From: Archangium sp.
GTDB taxonomy: Bacteria > Myxococcota > Myxococcia > Myxococcales > Myxococcaceae
Assembly (NCBI GenBank): GCA_022843845.1
Contig: JALHMW010000013.1
Span: forward strand, 62,001 to 126,000
DNA: 64,000 bases
Direction of reading: 5' to 3'
In this document: in pieces, positions 7,395 through 16,379 of the stretch
Numbering within the stretch: position 1 is the first letter of the stretch
How the letters are laid out: each line of letters starts with the position of its first letter
The notes under the pieces: model-generated
Seen by the model: only the letters and a program-made list of their open reading frames with translations
Told to the model about the DNA's origin: nothing
The model's database searches: none
Made by a program: the position numbers and the translations under genes

Positions 7395-9080
7395 GTGATC
7401 CGCACCGCCTTCCAGGACCTGAATCGCGTCCGCCAGATCGCGATCATCGCGGGCAAGTACGGGTTCGCCGATTTCCTCGAGCGCTCAGGGCTGCGAAAGA
7501 TCGTCCCCGACGCGAAGATCGAGGGAGATGCTGCTGCACAGTCGCTCACGTTCGCCCGCCGCTTCCGCATGATGCTGGCCGAGCTGGGGCCGACGTTCGT
7601 GAAGCTCGGGCAGGTGCTGTCGACGCGCGGCGATCTGCTGCCGGCCGAGTTCATCGAGGAGCTCTCGACGCTCCAGGACAAGGTGCCGCCGTTCGAGATG
7701 GAGGACGTACGCAAGCAGATCGTCGCCGCGTTCGGCCGCCCGCTCGAAGAGCTCTACGACGAGTTCGACCCGAAGCCGATCGCCGCCGCCTCGATGGCGC
7801 AGGTGCACAAGGCGAAGACGAAGGACGGCATCGAGGTCGTCGTGAAGGTGCAGCGCCCGGGCATCACCGAGCGCATGCGGGCCGATCTCTCGGTGCTGCA
7901 CGCGATCGCGCGCGCGCTCGAGGCGGTGATCGAAGAGGTCAGCGTCACCTCGCCGACGACGATCATCGAAGAGTTCGACAAGGCCGTTCACGAGGAGCTC
8001 GACTTCCTGAACGAGGCCTCGAACGTGCGCGCGTTCTTGAAGGCCCACGTCGACCACCCGCACGTGCGCATCCCCAAGGTCTACGACGAGCTGACCGGCC
8101 GCACGGTGCTCACGCTCGAGTTCCTCGACGGGCCCAAGCTCTCGAGCGCGCAGCTCGACGACGAAGGGAAGAAGAAGCTCGCGGGCATCATCCTGGAAGA
8201 AGCGTTCAAGCAGCTCTTCGAAGACGGGCTCTTCCACGGCGATCCCCACCCCGGGAATCTGCTGATCCTCCCGGGGCCGGTGCTGGCGCTGATCGACTTC
8301 GGGCTGGTGGGCCGGGTGACGCACCAGATGCAGGAGGCGTTGATCGCCCTCATCCTCGCGGTGGCGCTGAAGGACTCGGAGTCGGTCGCCCGCCAGCTCT
8401 ACCGGCTTGGCACGGCCGACAGCCGCGCGAACCTGCACACCTTCAAGAGCGACATCGACGCGATCTTGAACGCGTACCTGCCGACCTCGATCGCCGACGT
8501 GAACGCCAAGGCGCTGGTGCGCGACCTGCTCAACCTCGCCGTGAAGTACCGGGTGAAGGTGCCGCGGGAGTACGCGATCCTCGCGCGCGCCTCGGTCGCC
8601 ATCGAGGGCATCTTGCGCTCGCTGTACCCTGAGATGCCGATCGGCGAGATCTTCATGCCCTACGCCAAGAAGATGATGGCGGAGCGGTACGACCCCGCGC
8701 AGCTGCAGGGCAACGCGCTGAAGACGTTGATGCGGCTCCAGAGCGCTGCGAGCGATCTGCCGCTGCAGCTGCAGCAGATCATCCTCGACCTCGAGTCGGG
8801 CAAGTTCACCGTCACGCTGAAGAACGAGCAGGTCGAGTCGATCAACAGCAACCTGCGCGCGCTCGCGGTGGTGGCGTTCGCTGGACTGTCGGCGTGTGGC
8901 TTCATCATCGGCAGCTTCATCTCGTTCGCGCCCAAGCAGTGGGAGATCGCTGGCATTCCCGTGCTGGGCGTCTTCGGCATCGCCGCGTCGGTGTTCCTGT
9001 TCTCGACGGCGGTCGTGCGCCAGGTGCTGGGCGGGTTCCGGCGGGTGTCGATCAAGCGCTTCTTCGGCAACAGCCGTTGA
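7395..9080 (+). CDS. UbiB/ABC1/AarF-family atypical kinase
   Basis: A 561-residue protein of the ABC1 family. The family KxGQ signature is present as FVKLGQVLSTRGDLLP, followed by the Ala-rich loop AAASMAQVHKA, an ATP-site Lys in VVVKVQRPG, a catalytic-like LFHGDPHPGNLL and metal-site LIDFGLVG. Two hydrophobic segments at the C-terminus, spanning roughly residues 490-545, anchor it in the membrane as in UbiB. Family members have ATPase activity and support isoprenoid quinone synthesis or lipid homeostasis. The start is a GTG at 7395. No quinone genes are adjacent, so the exact pathway is open. It stands 45 bases downstream of the JmjC gene and could be read through from it. Confidence 0.88.
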   Translation: MIRTAFQDLNRVRQIAIIAGKYGFADFLERSGLRKIVPDAKIEGDAAAQSLTFARRFRMMLAELGPTFVKLGQVLSTRGDLLPAEFIEELSTLQDKVPPFEMEDVRKQIVAAFGRPLEELYDEFDPKPIAAASMAQVHKAKTKDGIEVVVKVQRPGITERMRADLSVLHAIARALEAVIEEVSVTSPTTIIEEFDKAVHEELDFLNEASNVRAFLKAHVDHPHVRIPKVYDELTGRTVLTLEFLDGPKLSSAQLDDEGKKKLAGIILEEAFKQLFEDGLFHGDPHPGNLLILPGPVLALIDFGLVGRVTHQMQEALIALILAVALKDSESVARQLYRLGTADSRANLHTFKSDIDAILNAYLPTSIADVNAKALVRDLLNLAVKYRVKVPREYAILARASVAIEGILRSLYPEMPIGEIFMPYAKKMMAERYDPAQLQGNALKTLMRLQSAASDLPLQLQQIILDLESGKFTVTLKNEQVESINSNLRALAVVAFAGLSACGFIIGSFISFAPKQWEIAGIPVLGVFGIAASVFLFSTAVVRQVLGGFRRVSIKRFFGNSR

Positions 9081-9083
9081 GCG

Positions 9084-10328
9084 CTACTTCGCCAGCAGCA
9101 GGCGGGTGCTCGACCCCTGAAGGAGGGCGTGCGTTCGGCTGAAGCTCAGCAGCTCCAGACCGTCGGGCATCGCCTCGAGCTCGAGCGCGGCGCCTCGTGT
9201 TTGGAGCAGGAAGACCCGGCCCAGGGAGTCGACGACGAGCGGCGCAAACTCGCCTGCGAGCCTTCGTCCAGACGCGACGCTCCAGCCAGCTGGCAACGTG
9301 ACGGCCCGCTGCGCCTCTGCGTCCACCATCACGAGGGTCTGGCCCTGCCACAACCAGCTCGCCTCTGCCGACGAGCCGACCAGGCGCCCCTCGACTTCAC
9401 GGCACCGGGCCGCGGACGGAGTCGAGAGCGGGAAGGTGCACCGGCGCGTCCAGTCTGGCCGAGAGCCGCAGGTCACGCTCACTTCGCCAGAGGCGCTGGG
9501 CCGCACCCGGGCACCACTGCCGCACAGGCCGCGGGGAATCGAAGACGGCGCGGCGCGCTCCAGCCCAGACGGCCCAAGCGTGAGGAGGTGAATCGCGCCC
9601 TCGCGCACCACGAAGAACGAGTCTGCATCGACGACGACCAGCTCATCCGACGGCACGAGATCGGCGTCGAGTCGCAGCACGCGGTCTGGCTCACGCGCCA
9701 ACACATCGCCGCCGCGATCGACGAAGCGTTCGATCTCCCCGCGCCCGAAGACCCAGACGGTGTCGTCGACGACGTCGAACGCGACCGCGGGAATGGCCTG
9801 GAGCTGAGCGCTCCCTCTCCAGAACGAGACCTGCGACACGCCCGCACGCTGCTCCAGGCACACCCACGCGCCGCGGCTCGTCGCGTCGTCAGTCAGACAC
9901 TCGACGGCACCGTCGATCGAGGCGACGCGTTCGCCGAACCGGGCGCGGCCCACCGCGAGCACCTCGTTGACGGCCCGGCCCAGCGCGGGGTCGAAGGTGG
10001 CCTCGACGCGGTGCAGCCCTGGTGTCAGCGGCGTGAAGGTCACCTCGGCCGTGACGAAGTTTCCGCGCACGAAGGGGCCTGCGAGCGTCTGAACCACCGG
10101 CAGCGACGAGGCGTCGGTGACGGTCGCCTGCAGCGTGACGTCGAGCGATGGCGGACACGATGCGCTGCGGCGGCTCAGGACGACCGTGGTGGGCTCGCCG
10201 ACCAGCACCGCGCGGCCGCTGGGTGTCGAGATGCCGCCGTCGGCGACGTCGCAGCGCGGAGGCGGAGTGACCTCGACGGTGGGCAAACACCCGGCACCAA
10301 CGAGGACCACCAGCCAGAGGCACCGCAC
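9084..10328 (-). CDS. Putative lipoprotein of unknown function
   Basis: A 414-residue protein beginning with a lipoprotein signal peptide (LVVLVGAGC lipobox, Cys at residue 14). The next 100 or so residues resemble an immunoglobulin-like domain, including a TPGLHRVEATFD strand. The remainder has repeated short beta-strand motifs with V-x-D-x-D/W patterns that could form a propeller, ending in a strand-rich tail. I do not recognise a family. It lies convergent to the UbiB gene, 3 bases from its stop, and divergent from the Mla-type operon. Confidence 0.7.
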   Translation of the reverse strand: MRCLWLVVLVGAGCLPTVEVTPPPRCDVADGGISTPSGRAVLVGEPTTVVLSRRSASCPPSLDVTLQATVTDASSLPVVQTLAGPFVRGNFVTAEVTFTPLTPGLHRVEATFDPALGRAVNEVLAVGRARFGERVASIDGAVECLTDDATSRGAWVCLEQRAGVSQVSFWRGSAQLQAIPAVAFDVVDDTVWVFGRGEIERFVDRGGDVLAREPDRVLRLDADLVPSDELVVVDADSFFVVREGAIHLLTLGPSGLERAAPSSIPRGLCGSGARVRPSASGEVSVTCGSRPDWTRRCTFPLSTPSAARCREVEGRLVGSSAEASWLWQGQTLVMVDAEAQRAVTLPAGWSVASGRRLAGEFAPLVVDSLGRVFLLQTRGAALELEAMPDGLELLSFSRTHALLQGSSTRLLLAK

Positions 10329-10417
10329 CCGCCGCTCATCGCGAACTGCGCGGTCCCCGTCAACCTGCCGTCAGAGGGAGGCGATTGAAGGTCGACGGAT
10401 TCGACCGCGGGGATAAC

Positions 10418-11113
10418 GTGCGCCGCGTCGTGACGACTCGCGTTGACCAGGGCGCTGTGCGGCTCGCCTGCGAGGGCGTGACGGTTCGGTTCGGCGACGT
10501 CGAGGCGCTGAGTGACGTGACGGTCTCGGTGCAGGCTGGCGAGCAGGTGGTGGTGACCGGCCAGGCCGCGAGCGGAAAGACGACGTGGCTCAAGTGCCTT
10601 GCGGGGCTCCAACGCCCGACCGCCGGAAGGGTGCTGTGGGGCGATGACGACGTCGCGACCCTGACCATCGAGGAGCGCCGGCGCCGCCAGAGCGCCTTCG
10701 GCATGGTCTTTCAGAGTGACGCGCTGTTCGACTCGATGACGGTGCTCGAGAACGTGCTGCTGCCGCTGACGAAGCGCGCGGTGCCACGCGCTGAGGCGAT
10801 GGAGCGCGCGGACGAGGTGCTGCGCCGGGTCGGCCTCGAGGCGGCGCGCCACAAGCGGCCAGAGGATCTCTCGGGCGGCATGAAGAAACGGGCCGGCGTC
10901 GCGCGGGCGATCGTCTCACAGCCCTCGGTGCTCCTGGCTGATGATCCCTTCGCGGGGCTCGACCCGGTGACGGAGCGATCGATCGGAGAGCTGCTCCTCG
11001 AAGTGTCGCGCGGCCGAACCCTCGTCGCTGCCGTGCCTGATCCGGTGCCGTCGCTCCCGCTCGCGCGCGTGTTGCGCTTCGAAGCGGGCCGGCTGATCGG
11101 CGGCGGGGCGTGA
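10418..11113 (+). CDS. Mla-type ABC transporter ATPase A, with degenerate catalytic residues
   Basis: About 231 residues of an MlaF-like ATPase that energises lipid transport between membranes. Walker A is GQAASGKT, the Q-loop is MVFQSDALFDSM, and the signature LSGGMKKRAGVAR is intact. The Walker B end reads LLADDPFAGLDP, so the catalytic Glu is Asp, and the H-loop reads AAVPDPVPS, so the switch His is Pro. These changes predict a weak or non-hydrolytic site in this subunit. I prefer the GTG at 10418 (GGGGAT just upstream) over a TTG at 10385. It overlaps the next permease by 4 bases. A second, complementary ATPase ends the permease pair. Confidence 0.88.
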   Translation: MRRVVTTRVDQGAVRLACEGVTVRFGDVEALSDVTVSVQAGEQVVVTGQAASGKTTWLKCLAGLQRPTAGRVLWGDDDVATLTIEERRRRQSAFGMVFQSDALFDSMTVLENVLLPLTKRAVPRAEAMERADEVLRRVGLEAARHKRPEDLSGGMKKRAGVARAIVSQPSVLLADDPFAGLDPVTERSIGELLLEVSRGRTLVAAVPDPVPSLPLARVLRFEAGRLIGGGA

Positions 11114-11877
11114 TTCGCGCGATCGGTGCCTTCGCGCTCTCGGTCATTCGCCTCGTGGGTGCCCTGGGCCTCGTGCTCGCGCGAACCGTGCTTCACCTTC
11201 CGTCACTCGATCGCCGCGAGCTCATGCGCAGCATCGTCTTGTTCGGCTATCGCTCGCTCCCGCTGGCGCTGATGGCGGCGATGTTGATCGGCTCGACGGT
11301 GGTGCTGCAGGCCGGCGTCTACGCGGTGAAGTTCGGCGCGCGGCTCTATACGGGGTGGGCGGCCGGCTACGCGCTGACGCGGGAGTTCGGTCCGCTCCTG
11401 CTTGGGCTCGTCATGGCGGCGCGGATTGGCGCTCGCAACGCGGCCGAGCTGGCGCTGCTCAACATCAACGGGCAGATCGAAGGCCTGCGCGGCATCTCGC
11501 TCGACCCCTTCCGGCTCCTCGTGGCGCCGCGAGTCGTGGGCAGCGCGATCGCCATCACGGCGCTCGGGAGCGTCACCTTCCTCGTCGCGGTCGCGTTCGA
11601 GGCGATCTCCTCGTACTTCTCGCTCGGCCTACCGCTGCGGGTGTTCTTCAACTCGTTCGACGAGATGCTGCGGGTCGGCGATCTGATCGGTGGCCTGGCG
11701 AAGACCCTCGCGTTCGGGCTCGCGATCGCGCTCGTCTCGACGGTGGCCGGGCTGCGCGCGCGCGGCGGCGCCGTCGGGGTCGGCCAGGCCTCGGCCTCGG
11801 CGGTCGTCTTGAGCTGCGCGGCGATCTTCTCGCTCGATCTGCTGCTGACGCCGTTCCTCACGAGGTTGTTCGGGTGA
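11110..11877 (+). CDS. MlaE-family lipid transporter permease 1
   Basis: 255 residues of the MlaE/YrbE permease family. The pattern is an amphipathic N-terminus, a first hydrophobic segment near IVLFGYRSLPLALMAAMLIG, the conserved REFGPLLLGLVMAARIGARNAAELA loop, and C-terminal segments ending in LDLLLTPFL. These proteins form the inner-membrane channel that, with an MCE protein, moves phospholipids to or from the outer membrane. The GTG start lies in the stop of ATPase A (GTGA). A second MlaE-like gene follows immediately with another 4-base overlap, unusual because typical Mla systems have one permease gene working as a homodimer. Confidence 0.88.
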   Translation: MIRAIGAFALSVIRLVGALGLVLARTVLHLPSLDRRELMRSIVLFGYRSLPLALMAAMLIGSTVVLQAGVYAVKFGARLYTGWAAGYALTREFGPLLLGLVMAARIGARNAAELALLNINGQIEGLRGISLDPFRLLVAPRVVGSAIAITALGSVTFLVAVAFEAISSYFSLGLPLRVFFNSFDEMLRVGDLIGGLAKTLAFGLAIALVSTVAGLRARGGAVGVGQASASAVVLSCAAIFSLDLLLTPFLTRLFG

Positions 11878-12620
11878 GCGCCCTGCTCCGCATCTTCGGC
11901 GCGCCGGCGATTCTCTTCGCGCGAACGATCACCGCCATTCGACGTGACGGCGTCAACGGCCGGGCGACGATGGTGCAGTTCGTGGAGATCGGCTCGAAGT
12001 CATCGCTGCTGATCGTCGCGGGCCTGGCGTTCTTCGGCGCGGTGATGGTGACGATCGCGTGGGCGCAGGCGCGCAAGTACACGGGGAACATCACGGTCGT
12101 CGGGCCCGCGTACTTCGAGCTGATGGTACGGGAGTTCGCGCCGCTCCTGGTCGCGATCCTCGCCGCCTCGCGCGTCGGCGCCTCCACGAGCGCCGAGCTC
12201 GCCGCGATGTCGGTGAACGAACAACTCGAAGCCCTCGAGCTGTGCTCAGCAGATCCGATCTCCGAGCTCGTCACGCCGCGGCTGCTCGCCTCGCTCATCG
12301 CCCTGCCCGCCCTGATGGTCATCGGCACCATCGCCGCCACGGCCTCGGCGAGCTTCGTCGTCACGTACGTCTTCGGCGCCGACGGGAGCTCGTTCACCGA
12401 CGCGCGCTTCGTCGACCCGGTCGACATCGTGTGTGCCCTGGTGAAAGCCCTGATGTGCGGCGCCTTCATTCCTCTGGCGGCTGCGGCGCGAGGCCTGAAG
12501 GCGAAGGGCGGGGCTCCAGCGGTCGGAGAGGCCGTGACGGCTGCCGTCGTCGACGCCTCGATGGGGTGTCTGTTGATCGACTTCGTGGTGGCGGCAGCCT
12601 TTCTGCTGATTGGAGTCTGA
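11874..12620 (+). CDS. MlaE-family lipid transporter permease 2
   Basis: 248 residues starting at the GTG overlapping the previous stop; the frame is open further upstream but only as a shadow of permease 1. It has the MlaE features ATMVQFVEIGSKSSLLIVAG, the conserved loop REFAPLLVAILAASRVGASTSAELAAM, and hydrophobic C-terminal segments. It is clearly diverged from permease 1 (for example AASRVGASTSAELA against AARIGARNAAELA), so the duplication is old and the two copies probably have distinct roles, most simply as the halves of a heterodimeric membrane unit. Confidence 0.87.
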   Translation: MSALLRIFGAPAILFARTITAIRRDGVNGRATMVQFVEIGSKSSLLIVAGLAFFGAVMVTIAWAQARKYTGNITVVGPAYFELMVREFAPLLVAILAASRVGASTSAELAAMSVNEQLEALELCSADPISELVTPRLLASLIALPALMVIGTIAATASASFVVTYVFGADGSSFTDARFVDPVDIVCALVKALMCGAFIPLAAAARGLKAKGGAPAVGEAVTAAVVDASMGCLLIDFVVAAAFLLIGV

Positions 12621-12624
12621 CGTC

Positions 12625-13302
12625 GTGGCGTCCCTGAAGCTCACCGGCATCGTGAAGCGCTTCGGTGACGTGACCGTCTTGAACGGCCTGTCGGTCGAGA
12701 TTCCGCTCTCGGGTCTCACCTTCATCGTCGGCAAGTCCGGCTCTGGAAAGAGCGTGCTGTGCCGGCTCGCGGTGGGCCTGCTCAAGCCCGACGAGGGCAG
12801 CGTGGAGCTGTTGGGCGAGCGGGTCGATCAGCTCCCCGAACGCCGTCTGGTTCCTCTTCGCGCGAAGGTGCCCTACCTCGTGCAGGGACCGGCGCTGCTC
12901 GACTGGCTCACGCTGGAGGCCAACGTCGCGCTGGCGGTGCAAGGAGCGCCCGATGCGGCTCGCGTCACCCGCGCGATCGATCAGATGGGCCTCACCGCGC
13001 TGAAGGACCGCTTCCCTCCCCAGGTCGGGCCAGGCATTCGCAAACGAACGGCCATCGCGCGCGCGCTCGTGCTCCAGCCGACGTGCCTGTTGCTCGACGA
13101 GCCGACGACCGGGCTCGATCAGATCGCGGCGGGCCAGGTGAACGAAGCGCTCGAGGCGGTGCGTGACGCGGGGCTCGGCGCGCTGGTGGTGTCGCACGAC
13201 TACGCAGCCCTCTCGCGCCTCGCCGACCGAGTGGTCGAGGTGCGTCAGGGCGTGGTGGGCTACCAGGGTGGAAAAACGGGATTTCTGGACGCGCCGAAGT
13301 AA
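12625..13302 (+). CDS. Mla-type ABC transporter ATPase B, with degenerate signature motif
   Basis: About 225 residues. Walker A is GKSGSGKS, the Q-loop is YLVQGPALLDWL, Walker B is CLLLDEPTTGLD with the catalytic Glu, and the H-loop VVSHDYAALSRLADRV has the switch His. The ABC signature, normally LSGGMRKR, reads VGPGIRKR. This is the reverse of ATPase A, which keeps the signature but lacks the Glu and His. In a head-to-tail dimer, ATPase B nucleotide motifs facing the ATPase A signature would form one competent site. The GTG at 12625 is preferred, with GGAG upstream; a TTG at 12610 is in frame. The MCE gene follows after 14 bases. Confidence 0.87.
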   Translation: MASLKLTGIVKRFGDVTVLNGLSVEIPLSGLTFIVGKSGSGKSVLCRLAVGLLKPDEGSVELLGERVDQLPERRLVPLRAKVPYLVQGPALLDWLTLEANVALAVQGAPDAARVTRAIDQMGLTALKDRFPPQVGPGIRKRTAIARALVLQPTCLLLDEPTTGLDQIAAGQVNEALEAVRDAGLGALVVSHDYAALSRLADRVVEVRQGVVGYQGGKTGFLDAPK

Positions 13303-13316
13303 GCGCAAGAGGGCGT

Positions 13317-14327
13317 ATGGATGAGTCGCGTCTCGAGCTGAAGGTTGGCGCGCTGCTGCTGGCAGCGGTGCTGGGCACCCTGGGCATGCTCTACGCCATG
13401 GGTGAGCTGTCGTTCTCGAGCGGGCGCTCGGTGACGATCGACTTCTCGCACACGGGGAACGTCGTGAAGGGCGCTCCGGTGAAGCTGGGAGGCGTGACCG
13501 TGGGTCGCGTCGACGCCATCGAGCTCGTCGCCGATCGCCGCGACGATCACGGCGACCCGATGCCGGTGAAGATGACGGCCAGCATCTCGGAGGCGACGGA
13601 GAAGGCGATTCGCACCGACGCGATGATCACGATCTCCAGCCAGGGCCCGCTCGGAGAGCCGTACCTCGAGATCTGGCCGGGCAGTGCGCCGTCCCAGCAT
13701 GTCGCCTCGGTGCCCATTCGCGGCATCGACGCCCCCCGCATCGACATCGTCACCAACCGCCTGGCCAAGTTCCTCGACTCGGCCTCGAAGGTGCTCGAGA
13801 ACGACCCCGACGCGGTCTCGAAGCTCGTCAACGGCTTCGGCGGGTTGACCACCACCGTCGACGGCGTGCTCACCGAGAACCGCACGCAGATCAAAGATCT
13901 CGCGCAGGAGCTGTCGGTCGCCGCGAAGGATCTGCGGGTGCTCGCCGCGATCGCGCGCAAGGAGCTCGAGCCGGGCGGCCGGACGAACAACATGATCGAC
14001 GACGCCGCCAGCGCCGCCCGCCTCGCGCGCACCGATCTGCCAGAGCTCTCGAAGAAGGCCTCCACCGCGCTCGGTGGGCTCGCGGCCGTGTCAGGCCAGT
14101 TCACGGAAGAAGACGGTCAGCGCCTCAAAGCGATGCTCGTGAAGTACCAGCAGGCGGGAGAGAAGGTCGACGTGCTGGCAGGCCGCGCGGACAAGCTCCT
14201 GAGCAGGCTCGAGGCAGGTGACGGAACGCTCGGAGCGCTGATGAAGGACAAGCAGGCCTACGACGATCTCAAGTCGCTGCTCGCCGACCTGCGGAAGAAC
14301 CCGTGGAAGATGCTCTGGAAGGACTGA
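13317..14327 (+). CDS. MlaD-like MCE-domain lipid-binding protein
   Basis: 336 residues. A single N-terminal transmembrane helix (residues about 10-30, LKVGALLLAAVLGTLGML) is followed by the MCE domain with the typical FSHTGNVVKGAPVKLGGVTVGRV strand pattern and ISSQGPLGEPYLEI. The C-terminal half is helical (LVNGFGGLTTTVDGV onward), suited to the long coiled tunnels of larger MCE proteins. It would form a periplasmic hexamer on the permease and carry phospholipids. It closes the operon ATPase A, MlaE1, MlaE2, ATPase B, MCE. No MlaB (STAS) or MlaC gene is adjacent. Confidence 0.88.
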   Translation: MDESRLELKVGALLLAAVLGTLGMLYAMGELSFSSGRSVTIDFSHTGNVVKGAPVKLGGVTVGRVDAIELVADRRDDHGDPMPVKMTASISEATEKAIRTDAMITISSQGPLGEPYLEIWPGSAPSQHVASVPIRGIDAPRIDIVTNRLAKFLDSASKVLENDPDAVSKLVNGFGGLTTTVDGVLTENRTQIKDLAQELSVAAKDLRVLAAIARKELEPGGRTNNMIDDAASAARLARTDLPELSKKASTALGGLAAVSGQFTEEDGQRLKAMLVKYQQAGEKVDVLAGRADKLLSRLEAGDGTLGALMKDKQAYDDLKSLLADLRKNPWKMLWKD

Positions 14328-14333
14328 GCTGCC

Positions 14334-16298
14334 TCACGGCGCGAAGGTCTTCACGAAGGCCTGCGGCAGCCCGGCGATCGTCGAGATGAACGTCACCCCG
14401 ACGGTCGTGCCATCGAACGCCAGGTGCGGGAAACCAGCGCTCGTCGGAAGGCACGAGACCAGCTCATCGCCGCCCAGCCGGGTTCCATCGGCGGCGAACC
14501 GCGCGAGGTAGACCCGCCGCACGCCCGAACGCCCGTCCTCGAAGGCCACGAGCCACTTCGAGCCCGCCCAGATGACGCTCGCGTTGGTGGCGCTGTGAGA
14601 GCTCGTCACGGGAATTCGAATCGCGTTGGCCGGGCCGCTCTTGTCGAGCCGCGACAGCACGATGTCGCTCTGGCTCGGGTTGCCCGGCGCGTACTCCTGA
14701 AAAACGGCTGCGTAGTGCGTCGGGCTCGAGCCAATGCGGGGCTGAAAGGCGTTCGAGCCCACCGTGTTGAGCTGAACGTCAGCCACCTCGGGAGCACCGA
14801 CCGACGAGAGCCGGTTGAAGAGCATGAAGGGCGCGCCCTGGCGGAACTGCGTCGCGACGATGCCCCAGTTGGTCCCGCCCCACGTGAGATCGCCGTAGTC
14901 GGTCGTCACGCCTGCGGGAGACGGCGTCAATCGCACCTCGGCGCCCGACAACTGCCCCATCGCGTCGACCCGCCGGAAGTAGAGCGACCGATCGGTGTTC
15001 GAGCCGGTGCGATCGTCGGCCCACAGCACCCCGAACTCGCGCGCGACACCGTTCCACCCGATGGCGCTGGGGAACGCGAGGCCGGGCTGCGCCGAGATGG
15101 GAAGGTCGGTCGCGAGCATTCGTTGGCCGGTCGCCGAGACCCTCGTGAAGAGCACGTCGTTGCTCTGCATCCAGTTGGTCGTGTCGCTCCACGCGAGGCC
15201 GAACTCGGTGCCGTTCCACGCGGCGTACGGCCGGTGCGCGACGCCGGTGTTGGTGACGGCTGTCGAGGCTCCAACAGGCGCGAGCTGAGGCGTGAGGCGC
15301 GAGAGGCTGTAGCGCATGGACGACGTGCCATTCGAATCTTCGTGCGTGAAGACCGCCCAGCCCGTCGGGATCGAGAGCAGGAAGGCGCCGTACGCGTTGC
15401 CGGGAGCGCGGGTCACCTGCACTTCGGGTGTGGTGAGCGTGCACATCGGCTGAGCACACGCCATCAAGCCCGAACACTGAGGATCGGCGCAGTCGACGTT
15501 GCCGTCGCAGTTGTTGTCGAGGCCGTCGCCGCACGCCTCGGTGGTGCCGCCCGCGCAGACACAGCGGTTCTGCTGACAGCTCGAGCCGCCTGCGCACGTC
15601 CCGCAGTTCAGCGTTCCTCCGCAGCCATCGGCGATCGTTCCGCACGTCGAGCCAGTGGCAGTGCACGACGTCGCGACACAGACGCCGGCATCGACGACCA
15701 CGCCGGCATCGATGACGACGCCCGCATCGACTCGGACGCCCGCGTCAACCGGCAGCGGAACACAGCGCGCGCTCACGCAGCGGGCTCCTGACGCGCACGA
15801 GCCGCACGTCACCGAGCCGCCACACCCATCGGCCTGAGTGCCACACTCGGGCGTCACCCCCTCGAGCACGAAGCACGCCGTGCGCGGCGAACAGGCCTCA
15901 GCCATTCGCCCGCTCAGCGGAATCCGAACCGCTCCAGACGAAGCGTCGGTCTCGAGCACCAGCACACCGCGATCTTCGAGCACCGAGGCCTGTGGTGCGT
16001 ACTCGACGAAGAAGCGCACCTCGTCACCGGGGTTGACCGTCCGGGGGAACATCGACGTCGCGAAGGGCCGGTGTGCGGCCTGTTCGATGCTGACGCTGGT
16101 GATCGTCACCTGGCTCCGACCCGAGACGGTGCCGACGAGCTCACGCGACTCCCGCTGGCCGGGGCGCAGCGTGCCGAAATCGATGGCCGAGGGCTCGACC
16201 AGGAGCTGGCCTCCAGACCCGACGACCCGCTCGCCGCACTGACAGCCAGAGACCGCGAACACCACCACCAGGACGAGCTTCCGAGTCACCATGCCCAC
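14334..16298 (-). CDS. Surface lipoprotein with MopE-like metal-binding motif and cysteine-rich repeats
   Basis: A 654-residue protein with a lipoprotein signal (VVVFAVSGC lipobox). An Ig-like abnormal-spindle-type domain follows (IDFGTLRPGQ... RFFVEYAP), then cysteine-rich segments CGTQADGCGG and CGTIADGCGG typical of myxobacterial surface proteins, a spacer of repeated VDAGV units, and ACGDGLDNNCDGNVDCADPQC, the MopE-type putative metal-binding motif. The C-terminal 370 residues contain repeated W-x-G-x-x-WG(I/V) and DDR-x-G patterns of a beta-propeller-like domain. It is probably exposed on the outer membrane. A GTG at 16298 and an ATG two codons later are both possible starts. It is convergent with the MCE gene, 6 bases apart. 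Confidence 0.8.
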   Translation of the reverse strand: MGMVTRKLVLVVVFAVSGCQCGERVVGSGGQLLVEPSAIDFGTLRPGQRESRELVGTVSGRSQVTITSVSIEQAAHRPFATSMFPRTVNPGDEVRFFVEYAPQASVLEDRGVLVLETDASSGAVRIPLSGRMAEACSPRTACFVLEGVTPECGTQADGCGGSVTCGSCASGARCVSARCVPLPVDAGVRVDAGVVIDAGVVVDAGVCVATSCTATGSTCGTIADGCGGTLNCGTCAGGSSCQQNRCVCAGGTTEACGDGLDNNCDGNVDCADPQCSGLMACAQPMCTLTTPEVQVTRAPGNAYGAFLLSIPTGWAVFTHEDSNGTSSMRYSLSRLTPQLAPVGASTAVTNTGVAHRPYAAWNGTEFGLAWSDTTNWMQSNDVLFTRVSATGQRMLATDLPISAQPGLAFPSAIGWNGVAREFGVLWADDRTGSNTDRSLYFRRVDAMGQLSGAEVRLTPSPAGVTTDYGDLTWGGTNWGIVATQFRQGAPFMLFNRLSSVGAPEVADVQLNTVGSNAFQPRIGSSPTHYAAVFQEYAPGNPSQSDIVLSRLDKSGPANAIRIPVTSSHSATNASVIWAGSKWLVAFEDGRSGVRRVYLARFAADGTRLGGDELVSCLPTSAGFPHLAFDGTTVGVTFISTIAGLPQAFVKTFAP

Positions 16299-16379
16299 GG
16301 GAGCCAGGGACTCACCTCAGGTCGCATTCCCGCAGGCGATGCATGGAAATCCTTCAGGTTGGGCGACTACACTGTCGCC

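Noticed and set aside
16071..16379. N-terminal extension of the serine protease
   Set aside because: The upstream in-frame region lies antisense to the neighbouring lipoprotein and lacks a signal; the lipoprotein-like signal starts at 16380.
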